From: Rhyacophila brunnea | Lineage: Eukaryota > Arthropoda > Insecta > Trichoptera > Rhyacophilidae | Direction: 5' to 3' | Assembly: GCA_022495005.1 (NCBI GenBank) | Contig: JAGYXB010001018.1 | Coordinates: forward strand, 124,001-188,000 | Length of the DNA: 64,000 bases | Position numbers and translations under genes: made by a program | Notes under the pieces: model-generated | Told to the model about the DNA's origin: nothing | The model's database searches: none | The model's input: only the letters and a program-made list of their open reading frames with translations | Shown: piece after piece, positions 23,150 through 35,153 of the stretch | Position numbering within the stretch: the stretch's first letter is position 1 | Layout: the number at the start of each line of letters is the position of its first letter

Positions 23150-23339
23150 GGTGGCTCTCGTGGCGCAGTGGGTAATGCACTGGCCTTCCACCCGAGAGTT
23201 TTCGTTTCGATTTCCAGCGAGAAAACAATATTTACGTGTTTTTCTCAAAGCCTGGTTGTTTGTGATTGTTCAAAATTACTAACAACCACATTGTACGAAA
23301 AAGCAAGGAAATAATTATTAATAATTCTAAAAAAAAAAA
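23150..23339 (+). mobile_element. SINE-A, copy 2
   Basis: It aligns throughout with 10101-10293, including TGGCGCAGTGGGTAA, CCTTCCACCCGAGAG, the body TTTTTCTCAAAGCCTGG and the poly(A) end. The B box has decayed (GTTTCGATTTCC), so it is unlikely to be transcribed. The flanks TTATGTCATA and TTAAGTCACA may be a worn target duplication. Confidence 0.88.
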
Positions 23340-23534
23340 CCTTAAGTCACAAAAATGAGAGAAATTACATTTCAGAGGCCTATATTCAATTTGACGTAGT
23401 GAAATAATTTTATTATTAAAAAATTGTTATTTGTATATTTAATATTTAGACAGCCAGTTTATAATAGTTAATGTTGCATTAAAATATAAATTTATATTTA
23501 CTACGCTCGTCTTTTGATGATAATAATAAATAGA

Positions 23535-23655
23535 AAAGATAATAAGGCTTCAAAATTATATAAATAGATTATCTACAACGTTTAAAGAATGTCCAGGATT
23601 ATGCTCTAAAATACCATAAAAGGTCCATTTTGACCTACGTGGGGCATGTGAGCCC
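23535..23655 (+). mobile_element. R3, right-hand fragment
   Basis: It contains AATAAGGCTTCAAAATTATA and TCCATTTTGACCTACGTGGG and ends GAGCCC followed by TTAA. The left inverted repeat is missing. Confidence 0.7.
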
Positions 23656-24457
23656 TTAATGATGTAAATAGTCTGAGTATTTTATGCTCGCTCTCTGGGT
23701 TTTATAAATTATAAGGGAAGCTGTGTTGAAGGTTTTTGACTATCGGCAGATTGCAGAAGGGTGTGTGCGGTAATATAACATTGTATACAATTTATTAGTA
23801 TAACCCCTTTGTAACTAAAATATGCTCGTATAGTTTATTACATATCAGATACAATAGCGTAGTATTTTTGTTCAGTGACCTATGTAGCTACAAATTGAAC
23901 ATTAAGCTTCTAGAAAAAATTGGCTTGTCATTAGGGATAATAATTCATGACGACATCCATTATCTATCTATGTAGCGTGCGAAAGATTGCTTTATAGTAT
24001 TAGTTGAGTTCAAAAATAAATATGTTTATATTATATTTGTTTGGTCAATGATTATATAATGATTTTTATGATTGGAGCATAAAAATGAAATTATCTTATT
24101 TGTAACATATTTAGAACTATGTAGTTATGTATAATATATTTTATAAATGAACAGGAAATATAAGAAAATCTTATTTTATTATTCATCAGTTAATAAATTA
24201 TCTTAAGTATTTCATAGAAAACAAATTTAACAAAAGTATAAAATAATGTTGAACAATCTTTTTATCAGTAAACAGAGTCAATTTCTTAAAACATAATAAA
24301 TATATAATCAACAATTAGAAAAACCACAAAGTCTTCAATTTTGTATTAGTGGTGAATGACTTTTCTGTGCATTAAGCACAGCTTTTTTGTCGATCCTAAG
24401 ATGATCATAATATGAGCATCCACAGAGTAGAGGTTCGTATTAAAAAAATGGCTTTTA
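23656..24457. other. AT-rich intergenic, nothing recognised
   Basis: No repeat, frame or RNA gene could be supported. Confidence 0.4.
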
Positions 24458-24575
24458 CGAGAAATGGATGTTTACCACTCTCTCAGCGGATCTATGAGTA
24501 CAAGGTCCATAGTCCGACTCCAAATACACATTGAAAACAATATAAATGTGTATTTACCAGACCAAGAATTCGATA
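24458..24575 (-). mobile_element. SINE-C copy, minus strand
   Basis: On the minus strand it reads TTGGTCTGGTAAATACACAT and GGACTATGGACCTTG, and ends GGTAAACATCCATTTCTCG. It matches the 59.9-kb copy from GGTCTGGCAAGTACACG to GACATCCATTTCTCG. The tRNA-like head is not clear. Confidence 0.6.
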
Positions 24576-25744
24576 AGCCGACGCTGTTGGTTTTAATGTT
24601 AGTTTTTTTTCTATGAAATCTAATTTTTAAATTAGAAAAATATACCTACTCAGTAAAATAATTAACTAAAAAACTCTTTTTTATGATATATTATATTACA
24701 TGAAAAATAATATTAGAAATACGATCAATATTTATTTAAGTACTTATAATAATCAGTCTCTGTAAATTGTAAGTATTGAAACATTTTTTTTGTATTATTT
24801 TGGCAATATAATATAATGTCGAATTGCATATAAAAAAAAATTCTTGACAAATTTTGACCATAAGCTTTTGCATAATAAAATATCTTATGTTATATTTTCC
24901 AGACATTAGACATACTATTTCTAATTACATTATATCAACTATAAATAGGTATATAAAAGTCAGTCTGATTATACTTTATTCCGTATTACAAAATGAAACT
25001 TGCTAAGATTTATGTAACTGCATAAAAGCATTGATATACTTTACTTTGAATTCAAGAAACATATTGATTTTCTCTCTAGATTTTGATGGCGTATAATGAA
25101 GCATGCATTGCCGTGACTGAGTACAATGAAATATTTTACAAGGGAAGCTGCTATTCTCTTATTTTTATACATTCTTTTAATAGGAAGAATATAATCAATG
25201 ACATGAAAGACCGCATGTGGATTGTGAACTGATAGATTATGCACCACTGGTTTACACAGATAATTCTCATGAAAACTCATCTCAACCAAAGTTAAAATAA
25301 ATTTCATACTTTCGAAAAAAATATTCTTGATAAAAATTTAATTAAAGTTTTGGACTACTTATATTATAGTAGGTTATTGGTTTTAATAACTGTACCATTT
25401 TTACGGTATTTTATATATATTATTATAAGTATATAATATTGTCAGTCATTTGTATGGATATCATAGAAATAACCGAAAGCCAAATTGTTCAAATGAATTC
25501 ATAACATGGAATATCATAATAATAATATTAATTAAAACAAAGCTCTACAAATCTCTCTGAGTTATTTATCCCAATGAAAACCATCAGACTTCAGTTTTTG
25601 TTTATTTGAAATAATTGATAATAAGAGTAGGTATATAAAAATACTAAGAAATCAATTTTGGACGCACCTATTCATAATAATAATATAAGCAATACATTTT
25701 ATAGCATTTTTATTCAGATTCATAAAGAATAAATCCTTACTGAG
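24576..25744. other. Intergenic; one 88-codon minus-strand frame
   Basis: The frame at 25041-25307 (minus, ATG start) encodes a mixed-composition peptide (HNPHAVFHVIDYILPIKRM) that is less biased than most chance frames here. No family, splice sites or promoter are recognised. Confidence 0.3.
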
Positions 25745-26225
25745 TATTTTTTACCACGTTTCTCTTAGCTCGTATTCTTGTTTTTCCGGTGGTTGTTTAT
25801 CCAGTAAAAATCTTCCCGACTAGCTAGACATTTTAAAATTTTGGATTATATCAAAACACGATGCCAATACATTCTTTTAATACTTTTACCCATCTTTAAG
25901 TGGAATTGAATTCATTTTCAGTTAATTCTGTTTTGTATGAAAAGCTATTTCGGAAGAAATCCGTAATCCAATCCACTATTATTGATTGCTAAGGGGGTGG
26001 TTCTAGCAACTAAATTATTAATATATACGTGCGTCATTATGGAAATCAAAATGACATTTCAATATTCTATATATTTAGTTTGTTGCAAAATAGCAAAAAA
26101 ATGATTTGTTGACAATTGCTTTATTTATCCTAGACTATTAATACATAGAATTGTCAAGTTTTTATGATTCAATAGAAAATTTAAAAACGTGGTATATAAA
26201 AAGTTCTTTTTATCTTCTAATTATT
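25745..26225 (+). mobile_element. R1 element, copy 5
   Basis: It starts TTTTTTACCACGTTTCTCTT and ends with AAAAACGTGGTATATAAAAA and the GTTCTTTTTATCTTC end piece. It contains GGAAGAAATCCGTAATCCAA and GGGGGTGGTTCTAGCAAC. Confidence 0.8.
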
Positions 26226-28021
26226 TATATTGTGTTATACTATTGTACCAATTTTTATGGTTTAGATTGAAAGTATTTGAAAGATATTTCATTCAAATAA
26301 TGCAATGTCCTAATATTAATCATTTAATGTTAACCATGCTTTTGGGAAACTTCCCGGTATATTTGAAATGTTACTTCGTTGACTAAATAATTAAATTTAG
26401 TCCTCGGACTGTGGCAAGTAATTAATCTAAGGTAATAAGATTCAGCGTTGTTAATATGAACTGTATACACACGTCCCGCGGCGTCACTTGCATTCACATA
26501 ACAATATCTTGGAACTCGAGCACTTTGTTTTCTCTACAAGATTGCTTTTACTAATTTACTTCATGTGTAATTAATATTTTGAGCTTTTGAATACAACAAT
26601 TTTCAGGCGAATTGATCTTGCTATAATCTCGTTACTGTAATATTACCTAAAGTTAGCAAGCCCAGACTCCAAATATTTCAGTTAATGTACACTTTTTCAT
26701 CTTCATATTTCGGCTATTCGTAAAATCATCAATACAACATATTGTAATTAATATGTTATTATTTTTCAAATCGATGTCACTATAAATATAAATATAATTT
26801 GATACATATCAATGAGATTTCATTTATCTGTCATAAATAATTATAAAAACACTTCAAAAACAGAGCGTTGCGTTTCATTACGAACAAAAGAGATAGACCT
26901 AAAAGTATATGTGAAAATGAGAGACATACTCAGTTGTGAGAAAAAAATATGAAAGTAAGAGGTGAGATTAAAATAGTATATGAATTGTAAGCTGAGAAAA
27001 TGAATAGAAAAACTCGTATGTTTTTAATTAAGCTTGATGCATTTTATAGATAAAACAAATAGTAAATAATTGTGATGAATCCTTATAAGACTTGTTTATG
27101 TTAACAAAATAGGTATCTCTATTTTAACTAATAAAATAAATTGCTAATATCATACTACGGTAACGCAAGGTGATATCACCAAAACGGACGGAATTTATTA
27201 GCTTTGTATAAATAAGGTTAAAAGCTAGCTCGGAATTAACAAAAAAGAATAGTGACGGTTCGGTACATAATGAGATAAAATAATATATTCTAAAATAATC
27301 TACATTAATATTCAATGTCGCACAGTTTTAGTATGTTAATATAGTTTTTTCTGCAATCTATTTTTTGCTGAAAAAACTAACTCTCAAAAATGTCTGCCAT
27401 TTAAAAACGATAGATCCATTGCCATCTTTTCCACGAGTCAATAATTCAAACTAAAGTGTTAATTTTTTAAACAATATGATGTACTTTTAGTTAAATTCAT
27501 AAATCAATCATCATTATAGTATTTAACATTTTGATGCTTATAAAAACTCATCAACTTTCAAATAATGGAGATATGAATTTTCTTTTGAATATATTTCATT
27601 GACATATAAAAAAAATATATATTACAAAAACGGCAGGTTCAATAATTTTGTATTCCCTATAAAATCACGTAAAATACGATACGTGCGTTATAAATGTATA
27701 TTTTGTTATATGCCCAGGTATAAAAACGATGATACATGAAAGGAGTCTGACCTACAAAATCGAACCCCTATAAATTAAATCTTTTACGGGTTCAAAAGTG
27801 TACCCTTATATTATAAAACATAACAATATCAAGTTTTCATTTAACGAATGGTTTTCCAAAGTCATAAAATATATAGGTACTAAATTGCTATATCAAATAA
27901 TGTTGCGGATTAAAAATTATTTCATAAATTATTTATCTCACACTGGAATGCGTTATATATACACATAATATAATATATAAATAAATGATATTTATAGCAA
28001 AAATATGTTAATTCATTAAAT
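26226..28021. other. AT-rich intergenic, nothing recognised
   Basis: No supported gene, repeat or RNA. Bases 28018-28021 (AAAT with the next base) are the candidate left duplication of the next element. Confidence 0.4.
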
Positions 28022-28464
28022 GAGTCGCTTAGAATCAATCATAACTCACATATTGCAATTTTGTCGTTTTTTAGTTAAATATGCCAAGTGATTCTAAATG
28101 AATTAATCTATATACCAAAAAATAGTTGAGTATTAAAAGTCAATTTAAACCATGTGAAAATCGTTGACAAAGTTCATTGTTGGTGTAATATGTCGTATAT
28201 TTCAAAGAATAGAGTTTTGTCACCAACGCCTTCCTAACCAATCGGGGAGCTCTATTTCTCATAGTATGCTGTATGTCTGCAACGTTAGGAGTATTAGGTA
28301 TATATATTTAAAAAAAAAAAAAGTTATTCGACTCTCTCACTCATTAATATTCTAGGGAGTTCAATACTGTTCTTCTAATTACAAAAAATAGTGCTCTGTT
28401 GGTTTTTAGCGATTATCTCAAAACTTGATTTTTGGAATATGTGAGTTATGATTCTAAGCGACTC
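28022..28464. mobile_element. MITE with GAGTCGCTTAGAATCA ends, 443 bp
   Basis: The left end GAGTCGCTTAGAATCAATCA, then TAACTCACATATT, pairs with the right end AATATGTGAGTTATGATTC plus TAAGCGACTC, apart from a 4-base insertion. AAAT occurs outside both ends, so a 4-bp duplication is possible. The superfamily is unknown. There is no transposase. Confidence 0.78.
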
Positions 28465-29870
28465 AAATACATTTAGCCCAATTATGGTAGCGCTAATTTC
28501 GTAAAAATTCCCCACCTACACCTCATCATTATTGTCCTTACCCAGGCACATGGATAAATAAATGACGGACATTTATCTTCAGACTATCAAAGCGTCAAGA
28601 CTTACACTAGTTCTACCGCCTATAAATAGTATCATCAAAGAAGTAATTCACTTACAAGTTACAGTTTACCTAATACCGCGTCAATAACCGCAATTTGTAA
28701 AAAAAAGTAATTATTCATAACCCACCCTCCGTTACAAGTACAGTAGGTATAACCGTGAAAGTAGTCGTTAACATTGTGTGAGTGCGAGAACATAGAATAA
28801 GCCTAGCACGCCCATCATATCAACATTAAAGATGCTTGGATTGAATCCCTGTGTAAGCCTCCCAGCATCTGAATTATCCTTTCTTTACAGTCCATTAAAA
28901 AACTTTTCAATTGGTGACACATATCAGCCTGAATCTCATGGATGAAATTTGGAGCCCCGGGCGTTGTAAAATATTTTTCATAATATTTAAATAAAACACC
29001 TAGATAGATATCTGGAATATGTCATATTATATTACGTTGACATTTAATAATACAACATGTTTCTAACAAGAAAAAAATGACAATACAATTATGCTTGCAG
29101 TTTAATACGAGTATTAACTTACATGTACCGAAAAAACAGTGAATCATATTATTATGTCCAGAAGTGACACTTTCGGGAGAAGATAATTTAAAAATACTCA
29201 GGCGTTTAATTCGCTGAAGACAATATGAAAATAATTTTAAAATATGAATTTAGGTACTTATCTACAAAATCTGTACTCTATCTAAAAAAGCAGACATACG
29301 TCTTTGGTGTATTAGTAGTTTTTCTTGCAATATACTAAAAAAGTCTTATCCATAGCAACAGTCATTAGTATTCATGAAATGTTGGCGAACTCATAAATTT
29401 CACTATTTTAAAAGAACATCGTCAGACAATAATGGACTTGTCGTCTTGTAGACACTATATTATCGTACACAAAATGAAGCTTAAATAAAAAAAAACTTTT
29501 ACGAGGACATAATTTTTTTTAAGATTTTGACGTTACATTATTTTTATTATATAAGTAAGTACCTATACATACACGTAATAAATTTATTACAACTCATGAC
29601 AAAAAATAACATCATAACAAATTTATATTTTCAGAATATTTCTATAAATATCAATAATTTATAATTATTTGTAGCTCAAATCAAGTGAGTTCAGTTATTT
29701 AATAACAAAGCGTACGATAACATGACTTTTGTAAATTACCATTCCTGTATTCATCTGGATTTTCTTATGTAGATATTATACTATTTCTTTTTGTAAACAG
29801 GAAAATACTGTTAATTTAAAAAAAATCAAGAATAAGTTATAAAGAATTTTATTGGGACTTATTGAAACCT
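28465..29870. other. AT-rich intergenic, nothing recognised
   Basis: A slightly GC-richer patch at 28800-28960 has no recognisable content. Confidence 0.4.
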
Positions 29871-29871
29871 T

Positions 29872-29937
29872 TGGTCTAGTGTGAAAGGCACTGGATTCTC
29901 ACCCGGGAGCTCCACGTTTGATTCCCGGTGAGGTTAC
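29872..29937 (+). pseudogene. tRNA-Glu(CTC)-like pseudogene or SINE head
   Basis: TGGTCTAGTGTGAAAGGCAC resembles the D-arm region of tRNA-Glu. A CTC anticodon position lies in GGATTCTCACCC and a B-box-like GTTTGATTCCC follows. AACCTT before it can pair with GAGGTT after it as an acceptor stem, but the T and anticodon stems are mismatched. A degraded tRNA or tRNA-derived SINE is more likely than an active gene. Confidence 0.55.
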
Positions 29938-29944
29938 AATATAT

Positions 29945-30080
29945 AAAGCTATTTTATTATAATTTAAAAACCTTATACAACGATATAATATATATACTAG
30001 AAAACACCTTTTTTGAAAATATACGACATCCGATGGGACTAAAACTTATGTAACCAATGGATTTGTGCCAATATGCAACA
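29945..30080 (-). mobile_element. SINE-B copy, degraded
   Basis: TTGAAAATATACGACATCCG followed by ATGGGACTAAAACTTATGTA and ACCAATGGATTTG parallels the 60.7-kb copy base for base in layout. The tail is AT-rich. Confidence 0.5.
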
Positions 30081-31071
30081 TATTTGTGTGACAATTTTGG
30101 TTCTACTACTGCACTGTTTCACTACACTACTCTCATTGGGACCTCTGTAATATAATGAAAACAATGATAAAATCTGTAATTTGAAAAAACCTCCAAAATA
30201 TAACAGAAAAATTGAGAGGTTGATTTAAAACGGCAACCTGCATATTTCACCATTATGTGATAATTTCGACCATCAACCCCATTTATGTAAACATAATAGT
30301 AAACATTATAAAAATCGTAAAGCAAAATGAAAATGTCCTCATAATGATTAATAATATAAAGACTAAAATGCTTATTACTTTTTTTACAAATCAAATATAT
30401 TTTGATTTTTTTAATCCCGCCTCACTCATAATTATTATGTGTAATTATATTGATATTTTAAAACATTAATTGCCTAAATCATTACGTTGTTAATATCACT
30501 TACTTGTTAAATCCTTGGTTTTTTAGTTTATTTTATTACATATTTGTCGATGCAATTATCATTCAATATACTTATGTATATTTTGGAATTTAAAAATATA
30601 AAGGTAACCATGTTTGAAACTATCACCTCAACATCGTCTGAATCAGTTAATCCTAAAGTGGGGCAATTATCCACTTGGGGTGTGCTAGAAAACTTAAGAG
30701 GGAGTGTAACAGAAGCCAAGAGATACAAATTGATACCTCAGGTTTATCCATAATGAGTTTTTATTCATGTAGATAGATGCAGACCGTATTTAAATAGTTT
30801 TTCACTAGTATTTATCATTAAATGTGTTTTAAATGATGCTACGCTTTGGTTATATTATAATAATCATATTCTATATTAACAATGTTTTTTTGTTTTTTTT
30901 AATTATACCTGATTATTTATCTTATATTATATATGTTCTACTTCGCTTTTTGGAAGGAAGAGTGCTGTTTAAATTTAATATTATATTATGCATAATGTAC
31001 TATATTATTTTTTTTTACATAATGACGAGTATTAAACATTATAATAATAAATAAAATCTAGAATACAATAA
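30081..31071. other. Intergenic; GC-richer patch at 30610-30750
   Basis: The patch is open on both strands. It contains CTTAAGAGGGAGTGTAACAG, which looks like a copia-type polypurine tract followed by an LTR start (TGTAACAG), but no matching LTR was found. Confidence 0.3.
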
Positions 31072-31146
31072 TGTAACGTAGCAGACGTATTTATAAAACA
31101 CTTATTGAGTAGGTCAGAAGCAAAACGGCTTGTCCCCATTTTATAA
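31072..31146 (+). pseudogene. copia-type RNase H C-terminal remnant
   Basis: A 24-codon frame reads NVADVFIKHLLSRSEAKRL and then ends at TAA 31144-31146. It matches the conserved NxADxFTKxL end of copia polyproteins. Nothing upstream in frame is recognisable, so it is a small relic, distinct from the element at 1-4709. Confidence 0.5.
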
Positions 31147-31159
31147 TGCACAGCGACCA

Positions 31160-31265
31160 CTATTTTACAACGTTTTTCTTAGCTCGTATTTTTATTTGTC
31201 CGGTGGTTCTTTATCCGGTACAAATCTTTCAATCGATTTTTAACAAACTTTCCAACTAGCTAGAC
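31160..31265 (+). mobile_element. R1 element, copy 6, left end only
   Basis: It runs from ACTATTTTACAACGTTTTTC to TTTCCAACTAGCTAGACC and then stops abruptly. The remaining 350-400 bases of R1 are absent. Confidence 0.75.
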
Positions 31266-31283
31266 CTAGACTAGGGTTACCTA

Positions 31284-31436
31284 TTGTACGAAAACATCTT
31301 TTTGGCTACGTGTTTAAACTAGGAACTAACATGCTCCGCCCATTTTTACCCGGAATTCTATTATAAACTAACAAGCTCCTCCCATTTAGTAGACAGCAGC
31401 TCCTAGAAGCGTAGCCAAGAAGATGTTGTCTTACAA
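31284..31436. mobile_element. TA-flanked MITE, 153 bp
   Basis: Inverted repeats of about 27 bp: TTGTACGAAAACATCTTTTT on the left and, complemented from the right, TTGTAAGACAACATCTTCTT, both followed by GGCTACG. TA lies outside each end (31282-31283, 31437-31438), as for Tc1/mariner-type elements. Confidence 0.8.
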
Positions 31437-33627
31437 TAGTATGTATATTAATAGTTTCATAATTAAAAGTTTATTAGTTTGTACATATATCATATTTAAT
31501 TTTTCATCTACTTCTTACGTTATTATTTTATCAGTATTATTGTTTACCTATTTATTAATTATCTATAATTCTCAATTGTCTGTTATCTACTGTCAAAAAA
31601 AAGAAAATTAAATAGGGTGATTTGAACAATGGATGAAGTTTCTCTAAAAAATATAATAATACTAAAATATCCTTAATATTATGTAATACATGTCTCAATA
31701 TGTAGGTGATGGAGAAAAGCAAATCCACTCAATTAATAATTGTCCGTCCAATGAGGGAAGACCTTATATGCATAACTATATAACACATTATTTTTGGAAG
31801 AAGAATATAAAAAAGCTCTTTTCTTACATACAAGATTCTACTAAGTTTTATTAAAGTCTTTTGAAACAAAATTATCTGCAAAAGGAAAAGAAGACCATAG
31901 TCGAAAAAAGCGAGAAACTTTGACCTAACTTCATTTCATTTCATTTAATGAAGCTTTTATATAAAATATTATTATTTGGAATAAATCTATGGAATGATGC
32001 ATCAATTTAAAAGGACCAGAGTTAAATTTATTTACTTTAAGTAGTACTAGTTGTAGTTGCCTAAGAAACCCACTGGGTTCTCATATTGTGAAGATTTAGA
32101 GTTTTATAAATTGCATTACTATGTGCATACTGCTGGTATAACTCTACAGGTGTACTGTTAACCCTACTGTCTTTTAGCCTTGTAGCTTGTTGTAATTGTA
32201 AATATGAACAATTAAAAATATATTTTCATTTAATCCTAAAAATTGATATATTATACTGTTCTCATATTATTTAAATGAGCTTGTATGTTATTAAATGTTA
32301 ACTATATTTCTTAAAGCGAGAAAAAAGCGCACTTAAAGTTTACTGCCATTCCTTGAAACATATAAAGTGAAATAAAAAATAAAAGGCGTTAAAAATTATA
32401 AACCACGTCACAAAATTGACTTCATATACAAATACGCAATGTTCCAGTTTTAATTTAAGATGTAAAGAGATTTGCTACCCGGAAAAACTCAGTGTTTTTT
32501 TTTATTTGCGAGACCACCGCACAAACATAAACTTTGGAATGTAATGGATGAAAAAGTTGCCGGTGTATAAAACATTTCAAAATACGACGCGGAAACTTAA
32601 AAAAAATATTACAATTTTATTTAGATAGAGCTTTTCAGTTTTCACCTTTGATATAAATTTGGCAAGGGTGTCTAATAAAATAACTTTACTCGACGAAAGT
32701 GAAATAGGAAGGTGCTTTGAAAATTTTGTCATTTGAATACCAGACTTTTCCAAGTTTGATTGCGAATATAAAAAAAAACACTATTTTTTTATTACGCACT
32801 ACAGTGGGAGTATGTATATCCGAGTTTGTTCAGCGGCTGTCTATGAATTTGTCGGTCATGGGTTTTATCCTAAGGTTGTCCATCTTTTTTTAATCCAGAG
32901 CAAGATGAACCCAACAGGTTGGCTAAATGGCTAAAACTATTTTTTGTAAAAAACCTGTTAAGATAATATTTAGTATATCATATTCACTAATAACCCATTG
33001 GAGACAATCAGAGTCAATTTTGCTGTTACAAGAGGCATACATGGTGGAAAAAAACAATTTTATTCATATTTTGTTTTTTTAAGTTAAATAAAAGTTTAAA
33101 AAAAAGTTTTAAATAATTATGTTAATTAATATAGAGTCCGATATAATATTATTAAAGAATTATTTGATTTATAAAATCTTTTTTTTTTAAATTTGTTAAA
33201 CTCTTGATTATTCCAGGGGTGTTTGAGACAGTAAAAAACATATAATGGGCTTCCATCTTCTGAATATCTTGAAGAGTATTAATTATTTTGCGCTACAACA
33301 GTTCTCAAACTACTTAGTAGTTTACTTACTTCTATCTAGGACTTCTTATCAATGTCATTTTGTATAAAAAAGGCTAAAGGATAAAAAAAAACTATATTTG
33401 ATATGTTTTCTTGATTCCACTGATACACTCAAAGTAATCTTAAATATAAATAAATAATAGAATAATTCAATACATATGAATTTAATGTTTAAAAGATTTT
33501 ATTTGAATTAAATGCTCTGTAAATGAGTGATATCAATTTTAGTAATCAGTGTGATCCTGAAAAATTCACCCTGTGACTAATGAGCAAACATGATTGTTTA
33601 GTTGTATTTTTTTTATTATGTGAAAAA
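31437..33627. other. AT-rich intergenic, nothing recognised
   Basis: Short hydrophobic frames (such as 31423-31611) are AT-driven. 32040-32230 is slightly more complex but matches nothing else in the window. Confidence 0.4.
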
Positions 33628-34096
33628 AAAGATAAAAAGAACTTTTTATATACAACGTTTTTATATGTTCTGTTGAATTATTATGCTCAATATGCTCAAA
33701 ATTGTACTTGATATGAAGTTAATAAAAAACAAACAAATATAGAATACTGAAATGTCATTTTGACATTTCATTTTGATTTCCATAGTAACGCACGTATATA
33801 TTAATAATTAAGTTGCTAGGACCACCCCCTTAGCAACTAATAATAGTATTACTTTTTACGGATTTTTCTGGAATAACTTTATATACAAAACAAAATTAAC
33901 TGAACATGAATTCAATTCTGCTTAAAGATGGCCAAAAGTATTAAAATAATGCATTGGCATCGTGTTCTGATATATTCTAAAAGTTAAAATGTCTAGCTAG
34001 TTGGGAATTTAATTAAAAATCGATTGCAAGATTTGTACTGGACAAACAACCACCGGACAAACAAGAATACGAGCTAATAAAAACGTTGTAAAAAAT
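33628..34096 (-). mobile_element. R1 element, copy 7
   Basis: It runs from AAAGATAAAAAGAACTTTTT to AAAAACGTTGTAAAAA and keeps GATGGCCAAAAGTATTAAAA and CAACCACCGGACAAACAAG. It contains a local duplication of ATGTCATTTTGA at about 33751-33775. Confidence 0.8.
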
Positions 34097-34660
34097 ATAC
34101 AGGTTAGAAAAAATCGTGTACGACAAAATACGCAATTCATTTTGATATTAGTGTGACCCCAGCAAATAAAAAAATATCAGAGCACAAGTGTAAAATTTGC
34201 TACAAATGAATCTGCAATATAATAATTACTTTCAAACTAATATACCTAATCATAATTGGACATAGTTATGCAGAAAGTAGCCAGTCCATAAAAAATAGAA
34301 AAATGAGATATGATATAGATCAGATTCGAGAAGGTTTTCTCTACGTTCTGCCGAAAATAGCCAAGCCGCAAAAAAATATTCTTCAAATAAAATACTATTT
34401 ACAATTTTACATACATTTTTAATATCATGTTGTTACTAAAGTGCCATTATCTCAGCTCGAACTTATTGTGGACTGGCTAAATTCTGAATAACTACCTGTC
34501 AATTATGTGTCGTAACCCTATTATTGGCTTTACTTCAGTGCACATATGCTTCATTTCTACTTAAAAGTAGTTTTTTCACGAATATTTTTGATCTAATTTC
34601 ATTAATATATAAGAAGGATGAATCATTATTCACCAAACCATTACTTTGGCCATCCAAACC
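34097..34660. other. AT-rich intergenic, nothing recognised
   Basis: No supported features. Confidence 0.4.
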
Positions 34661-35153
34661 ACTTAGTCTACGACATATGTATTTTTCAAGCTTTGGTTGC
34701 GCTTTTTATAGTGGACTCTAATTGCATGGCAGGATGATCGTTATGGTAGATGTGGATGTTATGAGCTTATGATGTTCTGCGGTCTGGTCGTTGTTGATCC
34801 ATGAGTCATGCCCTTACGTCCCTTAGACACTCGCATGTAACACGTGATGTGATAAATGTAAAACACTTGTGCCAGTAACACGGACACAGGTGTTTTGATT
34901 TAATGGAGTTTGCACTGGACACGTACGTGGTGTGCACTTGTTGAGTCTCCCAGTGGCGGCACTTGAGGCTCAGCAATAGTTTTGATTGTAGGTGTTTGTG
35001 CGTGCGCGGTCTATGAATGACTGATGTTTTTATATTAATAATTGGTCGACTACTAACTCGTAACTGCATTTTTCCTGGTCTTGCGTCAATACTAAAGATT
35101 TGAGGTAGAAAGGAAAAAAGGAAAGAGGGCCACCATAATTGGCCCAATCAAAC
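34661..35153 (+). repeat. R10 dispersed repeat, copy 1
   Basis: It shares GGTTGCGCTTTTTATAGTGG and GCGCGGTCTATGAATGACTG with 57455-57915, and ends with CCACCATAATTGGCCCAATC as the 57.9- and 61.5-kb copies do. A 113-codon minus-strand frame inside (34806-35147) has no counterpart in the other copies and is not a gene. Confidence 0.7.

Noticed and set aside
29872..29937. A functional tRNA-Glu gene
   Set aside because: The T-arm and anticodon stems are mismatched and the B box is altered; only the acceptor stem pairs well.
30122..30394. A 90-codon minus-strand gene
   Set aside because: Low-complexity, Tyr/Ile/Asn-rich translation of AT-rich DNA with an overlapping open frame on the other strand.
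30690..30720. Polypurine tract plus LTR start of another copia element
   Set aside because: The words fit, but no LTR pair, primer site or correctly placed pol sequence could be found; the RNase H relic at 31072 is on the wrong side.
34806..35147. A 113-codon minus-strand gene
   Set aside because: It lies inside an R10 repeat and is not open in the other R10 copies.
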